A stretch of 11,451 bases of DNA, from contig DJEU01000060.1 of NCBI GenBank assembly GCA_002431395.1, positions 1 through 11,451 on the forward strand. Direction: 5' to 3'. Every line of letters starts with the position of its first letter. Within the stretch, counting starts at the first letter, position 1. Origin of the DNA: Lachnoclostridium sp. UBA5890. Lineage in GTDB: Bacteria; Bacillota; Clostridia; Lachnospirales; Lachnospiraceae. Position numbers and translations under genes: made by a program. The notes below the pieces were generated by a model. It worked only from the letters and a program-made list of their open reading frames with translations, had not been told where the DNA came from and ran no database searches. Shown here one piece after another: positions 6,508-11,451 of the stretch.

Positions 6508-6951
6508 TCAATACTCTTCTTCGGTATCTTCTTCTCCTTCATGAATATCGGATTTTGGCTTGGAAAGTCCTTCAATCTTAATACCATGTTTTTCAGCATA
6601 ATCCCAAAGGGCTGCATGAATTGCTTCTTCGGCAAGAAGGGAACAATGAACTTTTACCGGAGGAAGTCCATCCAATGCCTCCATAACGGCTTTGTTGGTT
6701 ACTTCCATTGCTTCCTGAATGGTTTTTCCTTTTACCAGCTCGGTTGCCATACTACTTGTCGCTACGGCAGCACCACAGCCAAAAGTTTTAAACTTACAGT
6801 CCTGAATTACACCATTATCGTCAATATCTAAATACATACGCATGATGTCACCACATTTTGCATTTCCAACGGTGCCAACACCACTTGCGTTTTCAATCTC
6901 TCCTACATTTCTTGGATTACTGAAATGATCCATTACTTTTTCGCTATACAT
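6508..6951 (-). CDS. nifU: NifU/IscU-type Fe-S cluster assembly scaffold
   Basis: This cytoplasmic scaffold assembles an Fe-S cluster from sulfur supplied by the cysteine desulfurase encoded just upstream. The sequence shows the whole IscU-like domain: MYSEKVMDHFSNPRN at the start, then NAKCGD (Cys33, Asp35), FGCGAAVATSS (Cys59) and LPPVKVHCS (Cys103), the usual three-cysteine plus Asp ligand set. An additional cysteine, Cys52, lies near the second ligand. The last ~12 residues are an acidic tail (EGEEDTEEEY). At 147 residues it is the short form without the C-terminal Nfu domain of classical NifU. It starts 18 bp after nifS, with AAGGAAAGG upstream, and is the last gene of the operon. Despite the name, nothing here points to nitrogen fixation. 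Confidence 0.96.
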   Translation of the reverse strand: MYSEKVMDHFSNPRNVGEIENASGVGTVGNAKCGDIMRMYLDIDDNGVIQDCKFKTFGCGAAVATSSMATELVKGKTIQEAMEVTNKAVMEALDGLPPVKVHCSLLAEEAIHAALWDYAEKHGIKIEGLSKPKSDIHEGEEDTEEEY

Positions 6952-6969
6952 TACGATACCATCCTTTCC

Positions 6970-8157
6970 TTATTTTGCTGCATTTTTCTTTACAAAATCT
7001 TCGTATAATGGAGACATACTTCTCAATTTTGCAACGATGCCCTGCAATTTATCGATTACATAGTCGGCATCTTCAATGGTGGTTTCTTCGCTTAAAGTCA
7101 TACGAAGGGAACCATGTGCAATTTCGTGAGGAAGACCAATTGCCAATAATACGTGGGAAGGATCCAAAGATCCGGAAGTGCAAGCAGATCCGCTGGATGC
7201 GCAAATTCCTTCCATGTCTAACATGATCAACAAAGACTCTCCTTCAACAAACTGAAAACTAAAATTTACATTATTTGGAAGGCGCTTTGTGTGGTCACCA
7301 TTTAAGCGGCAATACGGAATGGTCTTTTTGATTTTTTCAATCATATAATCGCGGACTTCGGTTTCATGCTTGATTCGCTCATCCATAGTCTCTACAGCGA
7401 TAGAAACGGCTTTTCCAAGTCCTACGATACCTGGTACATTTTCTGTTCCGGCACGGCGTTTTCTTTCCTGTGCACCACCGTGAATAAAGGAACGAAGTTT
7501 CAAGCCCTTGCGAATATACAAGAATCCGATTCCTTTTGGTCCATGGAGTTTATGTCCGCTGGCGCTCAGCATATCGATATGAAGTTCATCGACGTTGATC
7601 GGAATTTGACCAAATGCCTGAACTGCATCGGTATGGAATAAGATGCCGTGGTCTTTGGCAATCTCACCGATTTCTTTGATTGGCTGAATCGTTCCGATTT
7701 CATTGTTCGCAAACATAACGGAAATTAAAATTGTATCAGGGCGAATTGCTTTTTTCAATTCATCTAATTTTAAAATACCATTTTCATCGACATCAATATA
7801 TGTGATCTCAAAACCACGGGATTCCAAATAATCACATGTGTGTAAAATCGCATGATGTTCAATTTTGGATGTAATAATATGCTTTCCTTTATTTTCATAT
7901 GCTTCTGCAGTGGCAATCAATGCCCAGTTGTCGGATTCACTTCCACCTGCGGTAAAGTAAATGTCACGTACATCGGCATGAAGCGCATCGGCAATTGTCT
8001 GTCTGCTGTCATTTACCGCTTTTTTGTTTTTGGCGGCAAAATCATATACACTCGATGGGTTTCCAAAATTCTCTGTAAAAAATGGATACATAGCATCAAC
8101 GACTTCTTTTTTTGTTGATGTTGTTGCTGCATTATCTAAATACACAAATCTACTCAT
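6970..8157 (-). CDS. nifS: Cysteine desulfurase NifS/IscS
   Basis: This is a PLP enzyme that takes sulfur from L-cysteine as a persulfide (yielding alanine) and passes it to the scaffold NifU. Visible signatures: YLDNAATT at 6-13, EHHAILH at 100-106 (His102 stacking on PLP), HTDAVQ at 175-180 (Asp177), SASGHKLHGPKG at 198-209 with the PLP lysine Lys203, RAGTEN at 235-240, and the active-site loop SSGSACTSGSLDPSHVL at 321-337 with catalytic Cys326. The long loop and 395-residue length place it in the group I (NifS/IscS) class rather than SufS. It begins 15 bp after iscR with AAAGGAG upstream and is followed 18 bp later by nifU. It probably also supplies sulfur for tRNA thiolation, but no mnmA gene is present beside it. 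Confidence 0.97.
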   Translation of the reverse strand: MSRFVYLDNAATTSTKKEVVDAMYPFFTENFGNPSSVYDFAAKNKKAVNDSRQTIADALHADVRDIYFTAGGSESDNWALIATAEAYENKGKHIITSKIEHHAILHTCDYLESRGFEITYIDVDENGILKLDELKKAIRPDTILISVMFANNEIGTIQPIKEIGEIAKDHGILFHTDAVQAFGQIPINVDELHIDMLSASGHKLHGPKGIGFLYIRKGLKLRSFIHGGAQERKRRAGTENVPGIVGLGKAVSIAVETMDERIKHETEVRDYMIEKIKKTIPYCRLNGDHTKRLPNNVNFSFQFVEGESLLIMLDMEGICASSGSACTSGSLDPSHVLLAIGLPHEIAHGSLRMTLSEETTIEDADYVIDKLQGIVAKLRSMSPLYEDFVKKNAAK

Positions 8158-8172
8158 TGTGATCTCCTTTCT

Positions 8173-8613
8173 CTATTGACAGCCGCAGATTTTATCTGAA
8201 TTTGATTCCTCGAGTAAATCGGAAATCATAAGACTATCTACAGCATTGTTGATACTCTCGCTTATGCGCTGCCATACCAGTTTGGAAACGCATTGTTTGG
8301 ATTCTTTGCAGGGACTTCCGTTTTCAATGACTTCTGAGCAGTTTACCGGTGCAAGATCTCCTTCTAATGCTCTTAGTACATCTCCAACAGAAATTTCATT
8401 TTTTGGCTTGGCAAGCGAATAACCACCCTTTGCCCCTCGAACGCTGGTTACGATGTCTGCCCGGCGCAATTTGGCAATCAACTGCTCCAGATAACTGATG
8501 GATATGTCTTCACGAACGGCAATATCGCTTAAGGAAACCGGCTCGGAATCCCCATGTATCGCAATATCGATGACTGCGCGTAAACCATAACGTCCTTTCG
8601 TAGAAATTTTCAT
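8173..8613 (-). CDS. iscR: Rrf2-family Fe-S sensing repressor IscR
   Basis: This is a winged-helix regulator of the Rrf2 family, expected to bind an Fe-S cluster and repress its own operon when clusters are plentiful. The N-terminal half is typical: MKISTKGRYGLRAV, SLSDIAVREDISISYLEQLI (28-47, recognition helix region) and VRGAKGGYSLAKP (58-70, wing). The cluster-binding segment has Cys92, Cys102 and Cys108. The spacing is 9 then 5 intervening residues, against 5 and 5 in E. coli. The position matching the E. coli His107 ligand is Lys111 (CVSKLVW). The protein ends with a further Cys-Gly-Cys (143-145). Length is 146. GGAGG precedes the ATG. As first gene of the operon it has a consensus promoter with candidate operator sequence. 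Confidence 0.95.
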   Translation of the reverse strand: MKISTKGRYGLRAVIDIAIHGDSEPVSLSDIAVREDISISYLEQLIAKLRRADIVTSVRGAKGGYSLAKPKNEISVGDVLRALEGDLAPVNCSEVIENGSPCKESKQCVSKLVWQRISESINNAVDSLMISDLLEESNSDKICGCQ

Positions 8614-8647
8614 TGCAATCCTCCTTTGAACAGTGGAATTACAGTTG

Positions 8648-8676
8648 TTTTCCCTAGATAAAAAGGATTGGGAAAA
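8648..8676 (-). other. Small hairpin in the iscR leader
   Basis: TTTTCCC (8648-8654) and GGGAAAA (8670-8676) form a 7-bp perfect inverted repeat with a 15-nt loop, inside the transcribed leader of iscR. It lacks a T tract at the right place for termination. It may be incidental or may form part of a regulator site. Confidence 0.35.
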
Positions 8677-8678
8677 GT

Positions 8679-8718
8679 CCGACTATTTTAATTCCTATCA
8701 TTTTTATCGGGATTAAAA
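8679..8718 (-). promoter_or_regulatory. Candidate IscR/Rrf2 operator region over the iscR start site
   Basis: Two signals overlap just downstream of the -10 box. First, TTTTAATTCC (8686-8695) and GGGATTAAAA (8709-8718) make a 10-bp inverted repeat with one mismatch and a 13-nt spacer. Second, CCGACTATTTTA (8679-8690) matches the left half of the E. coli IscR type 1 consensus as I recall it (YYGACTRWWWYA); the other half is poor. Their position over the transcription start fits repression. Which, if either, IscR binds is not shown by the sequence. Confidence 0.4.
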
Positions 8719-8720
8719 AT

Positions 8721-8749
8721 ATTATAAACTTTGCTATTTTCTTTGTCAA
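8721..8749 (-). promoter_or_regulatory. Consensus sigma-A promoter of iscR-nifS-nifU
   Basis: On the minus strand TTGACA (8749-8744) and TATAAT (8726-8721) are both perfect consensus boxes, with the ideal 17-base spacer. Such a strong promoter normally implies control by a repressor, here presumably IscR itself. The leader before the iscR ATG is about 100 nt. Confidence 0.92.
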
Positions 8750-8782
8750 TAACATTTCTCAAAAAAAATATAAAATTTGGCT

Positions 8783-8822
8783 AAAAAATATCCCATATAT
8801 AGAGTGCTATATATGGGATATT
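8783..8822 (-). terminator. Rho-independent terminator of the acidic repeat-protein gene
   Basis: AATATCCCATATATAG (8787-8802) and CTATATATGGGATATT (8807-8822) form a perfect 16-bp stem with a 4-nt loop. On the minus strand the stem is followed by six T residues. It separates the repeat-protein gene from the iscR promoter. Confidence 0.88.
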
Positions 8823-8877
8823 ATGGTTCTGCTATCCTTATAATATGCAGGAAACATCAAAATTGTGTAGATTCCGT

Positions 8878-11451
8878 TTATTGATAATACAACTGGTAGT
8901 ATTCGCGCTGGAATGTACCATTGTCGTAGATATTCTTTTCTGCATATACTTTTTCTTCGTGATGTGTATGAACATCTTCGAGATGCTCCACTTCTTTTCT
9001 TTCTTCCGCAAGCATTTCCGGTGTGACCGGCTGGATTTTGGATACTTCGTCCATCAAGCCGGCTGCGGCAGTTCGAGCGGAAGTTTCCTGAGTATCTGCT
9101 GATTTTGTCGGTTCTTCTTTTGATTTAGGAGCTTCCGGCATATTGGTAGAGCGAATCGGCATACTGGAAGAATATTTAAATTTTTCCGGTTCCGGTTCTT
9201 TTGCTGGTTCTTCTTTTGGTTTAGGAACCTCCGGCATATTGGTAGAACGGATTGGCATGCTGGAAGAATATTTGAATTTTTCTTCTTCTGGTTCGCCGTC
9301 TTGTTTTTCGCCCATCTCATCCAAAGAAAGGGAGAAACCTTCATCCTTTTTCTTCTTTGCATTCTTTTTCCGGTTTTTCTTCTTTTCTTTTTCCTGTTTT
9401 TTCAGGTCTTTTTCCAAATTAGAAACCGTTGGAACTTCATTGTAATCCTCAATGATCAAAGAAGATACATCATCAAAATCATTCATTTCTTCGGTAAAAG
9501 AGCTTCCCTGATCCGGATTAACAGGTTCAAAATGAAGCATAAATGGAACTTCTTCCTGTGCAGGTTCCGGTGTCTCTGGTTCTGTCACAGAAGAAACCGC
9601 TGTATTTTTAGGCTCCATCGTTTCTTCTACAGGTTCTGCCTGACTTGCAGAACTTTCTACAACTGTCTCATCAACAGAAGGAGAAGTCATATTTCCGTGA
9701 GATTCTGTCATTACTTCGTCTAATTGATGGGATAATGTATCATCCATCGGAGGAATCAGACTTTCAATCGTGTTTTCGGCATCCAGATCGGCTTCAAAAT
9801 CCAAAGCAGGTTCCGGTGCTGCTTCAAATTGATAATCGGCTACTTCCGGCTGCAATTGAGGCTCTTGTTCGAACTGCAGCTGTGGTTCCGGCTCAAGTTC
9901 AGACTCGAATTTCAAGTCTGGTTCAAGTTGAGGTTCTTGTGCCGGTTCTTCCTTTGTTTCGAAGGAAAGAGTTGGTGTTTCTTCTTCAAATTCAGATGAA
10001 GTTTCCGCAAATGGATCCTCTTCTTCTTTGTAATCCAAATTAAAGTTCGGATCTTCTTCCTCTTCTTCTGTAAAATCTAAATTCGCATCCGGGTCAAATT
10101 CAAAATCGGACTCGAAATCTAAATTTGCTTCTTCCGGTTCTTCTTCTACTACAAAATCTAAATTGGATAAAGCTTCATCCTCGTCTTCGCCAAAATCAAG
10201 ATTTGCCTCTGGAGATTCATCGTCGTTTTCACTAAAGTCAAGTGTAGCTTTCTCCAGTTTTGACGGATCCGGCTGCTCTAGCTCTGTTGTTTCCACAGTG
10301 GAAGTACCATCTGTCTCTTCTATCGAATTAACCTCAGAAGTATCTTCATTTTTGGCAGCAAGGCTGTTTTCCTGTTCATGATGTGCTAATGTATTCATGG
10401 CGGCCGCAACTAAGTTAGACATATCCAAACTGGAAGTCGATCCGGCCTCTGCTGCATCCAGATCAAGAGCATCCGAAGCTGGTTTATTAATTTCCTCTGC
10501 ATCTTTTATACTCCCCTGGAATGCACTCAAATCAATATTTTCTTCAGAATACTGTGGCTCATCATCCAGATCATAGCCCATGTCAAACATGTCATTGGTA
10601 ATTTCCATGACATGTTCTGCCGTGCTTTCCCTTGGTTCTTCTGTCATTGGTTCAAGGTCAGACAGATTAACACTTTCCTGTGGCTCCTCTTCTGGCATAA
10701 GAGCATCAAGATTCTCCATAGGAATGTCATCTTGAACTGGAGTTTCTTCGGAAACAGCCTCTTCAATGACAGGTTCAAGGTCAGACAGAGTAATAGTTTC
10801 CTGCGGTTCCTCTTCCGGCATAAGTGCGTCAAGATTTTCCATAGGAATGGCATCTTGAGCTGGGGTTTCTTCGGAAACTGGCTCCTCAGTCACAGGTTCA
10901 AGATCAGACTGAGTAACAGTTTCCTGCGGTTCCTCTTCCGGCATAAGTGCGTCAAGATTTTCCAGAGGAATGGCATCTCTAACAGCACTTTCTTCGGAAA
11001 CAGCCTCTTCAACGGCAGGTTCAAGGTCAGAAAGATCAACGCTTTCCTGTGGCTCCTCTTCCGGAATGAAGGTGTCAAGCTTCTCTTCTGAAATGGCGGT
11101 TTCAAGTTCGTTTTCTGCCTCTGTCTGTTCGATAACGTCTGCAATATCTTCTTGTGCTGCTGACTGCATCCGTTCTAAATTTTCAGACACATCTAATTGT
11201 TTAAGCAAAGCCAAAACATCGTCATTATTTTCTGGTGTGGAATGATCCATTTCATCAATAATCTCAATATCTTCTGGTTCTGCTGAGTTTTCTTCATTTT
11301 TAAGTAAATCTGCTGCAGCCGATAATAGTTGTTCTTCGTTTTCTTCCGAGACAATAGAATTAGCCATATCGGATAACTGGCTGTCAACATCTGCTGGTTC
11401 AGGAACAGTTTCTACAACAGGCTCCGGTACTGGTTGAGGCTCTGGTTCTGG
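8878..11451 (-). CDS. Very large acidic, repeat-rich protein of unknown function (5' end outside window)
   Basis: I do not recognise this protein. The frame is open to the right edge with no stop, so 857 residues are visible and the start is missing; the ATG at 11367 is internal or at best an alternative start. In order it shows: a Pro-Glu run at the window edge; a 41-residue tandem repeat (10633-11085); a stretch with NLDF or close variants six times, spaced by Asp/Glu (10030-10246); Pro-Gln-Leu-Glu-rich sequence (about 9850-9960); a Lys-rich block (9340-9420); a 32-residue duplication with core EKFKYSSSMPIRSTNMPE (9091-9282); and a C-terminal segment with VHTHHEEKVY, ending YYQLYYQ. Composition is extremely rich in Glu, Asp, Pro and Ser, with almost no cysteine, which predicts disorder. 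No membrane segment is visible. An enzymatic or membrane domain could lie in the missing N-terminus. It ends at a strong terminator and is probably not cotranscribed with iscR. Confidence 0.85.
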   Translation of the reverse strand, partial: PEPEPQPVPEPVVETVPEPADVDSQLSDMANSIVSEENEEQLLSAAADLLKNEENSAEPEDIEIIDEMDHSTPENNDDVLALLKQLDVSENLERMQSAAQEDIADVIEQTEAENELETAISEEKLDTFIPEEEPQESVDLSDLEPAVEEAVSEESAVRDAIPLENLDALMPEEEPQETVTQSDLEPVTEEPVSEETPAQDAIPMENLDALMPEEEPQETITLSDLEPVIEEAVSEETPVQDDIPMENLDALMPEEEPQESVNLSDLEPMTEEPRESTAEHVMEITNDMFDMGYDLDDEPQYSEENIDLSAFQGSIKDAEEINKPASDALDLDAAEAGSTSSLDMSNLVAAAMNTLAHHEQENSLAAKNEDTSEVNSIEETDGTSTVETTELEQPDPSKLEKATLDFSENDDESPEANLDFGEDEDEALSNLDFVVEEEPEEANLDFESDFEFDPDANLDFTEEEEEDPNFNLDYKEEEDPFAETSSEFEEETPTLSFETKEEPAQEPQLEPDLKFESELEPEPQLQFEQEPQLQPEVADYQFEAAPEPALDFEADLDAENTIESLIPPMDDTLSHQLDEVMTESHGNMTSPSVDETVVESSASQAEPVEETMEPKNTAVSSVTEPETPEPAQEEVPFMLHFEPVNPDQGSSFTEEMNDFDDVSSLIIEDYNEVPTVSNLEKDLKKQEKEKKKNRKKNAKKKKDEGFSLSLDEMGEKQDGEPEEEKFKYSSSMPIRSTNMPEVPKPKEEPAKEPEPEKFKYSSSMPIRSTNMPEAPKSKEEPTKSADTQETSARTAAAGLMDEVSKIQPVTPEMLAEERKEVEHLEDVHTHHEEKVYAEKNIYDNGTFQREYYQLYYQ
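9091..9282 (-). repeat. Two 96-bp (32-residue) direct repeats in the acidic protein gene
   Basis: Copies at 9282-9187 and 9186-9091 each begin with EKFKYSSSMPIRSTNMPE, followed by a Pro/Lys/Glu spacer. In the 18-codon core the copies differ at six codons, all synonymous. The spacers differ by amino acid replacements (for example Val to Ala, Pro to Ser, Ala to Thr). Confidence 0.9.
10030..10246 (-). repeat. NLDF-type short motif array in the acidic protein
   Basis: Reading along the protein, TLDF, four NLDF and NLDY occur within about 72 residues, separated by 7-14 mostly Asp/Glu residues. Such regularly spaced hydrophobic-acidic motifs resemble repeated short linear binding motifs in disordered proteins; that reading is inference. 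Confidence 0.75.
10633..11085 (-). repeat. 123-bp tandem repeats encoding a 41-residue acidic repeat
   Basis: Three full units start at 11085, 10962 and 10839, and a partial fourth at 10716. Each runs from ENLDALMPEEEPQE through SDLEPV to a Ser-Glu-Glu-rich spacer ending in IPM or IPL. The period is exactly 123 bp (41 codons), so the frame is kept. Units two and three share long identical DNA stretches, which suggests recent duplication. Confidence 0.92.

Noticed and set aside
8614..8720. iscR leader considered as a riboswitch
   Set aside because: Only a 7-bp hairpin is visible, with no terminator-antiterminator pair or recognisable riboswitch core.
10633..11085. Regular repeats considered as a CRISPR array
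   Set aside because: The 123-bp period is contiguous coding sequence with no short repeat-spacer structure.
9301..11245. Several open frames antisense or out of frame to the large acidic protein, including Phe-rich plus-strand ones
   Set aside because: Long runs of GAA/GAG and AAA codons keep other frames open by chance. None has a recognisable domain or ribosome binding site.

Overview
The window looks like a chromosomal stretch from a low-GC Gram-positive anaerobe of the class Clostridia, most likely Lachnospiraceae-like. The reasons are strong GGAGG-type ribosome binding sites, sigma-A promoters close to consensus, the yicC-remA-gmk-rpoZ neighbourhood shared with Bacillus and Clostridia, a clostridial iscR-nifS-nifU cluster, and long acidic tails on several proteins. 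The genus assignment is inference; no rRNA or other phylogenetic marker was searched.

Layout. (1) Bases 3-485, plus strand: the C-terminal part of an AraC-type regulator cut by the left edge. (2) Bases 637-3567, minus strand: a five-gene operon read yicC, remA, gmk, lepB, rpoZ, with a TTGACT-17-TATAAT promoter at 3611-3639 and a terminator at 570-614. It covers RNA processing, a small DNA-binding regulator, GMP phosphorylation, signal peptide cleavage and the RNA polymerase omega subunit. (3) Bases 3733-6332, plus strand: a divergent pair, rqcH (ribosome quality control) and a PHP-family histidinol phosphatase, from a TTGACC-17-TATAAT promoter at 3672-3700. (4) Bases 6333-6507: a 95-bp hairpin element with exact 8-bp flanking direct repeats, followed by a bidirectional terminator. 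(5) Bases 6508-8613, minus strand: iscR-nifS-nifU, the Fe-S cluster assembly operon, with a perfect TTGACA-17-TATAAT promoter and candidate IscR operator sequences over its start site. (6) Bases 8878-11451, minus strand: most of a very large, acidic, repeat-built protein of unknown function whose start lies beyond the right edge.

Most of the window is ordinary housekeeping sequence. The parts that reward a second look are the small mobile-element-like hairpin directly after the histidinol phosphatase stop codon, and the repeat protein. That protein combines a 41-residue tandem repeat, an NLDF array, a lysine-rich block, and a duplicated 18-residue motif whose two copies differ at six codons, all of them synonymous. 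No tRNA, rRNA, CRISPR array, complete insertion sequence or defence system was seen.
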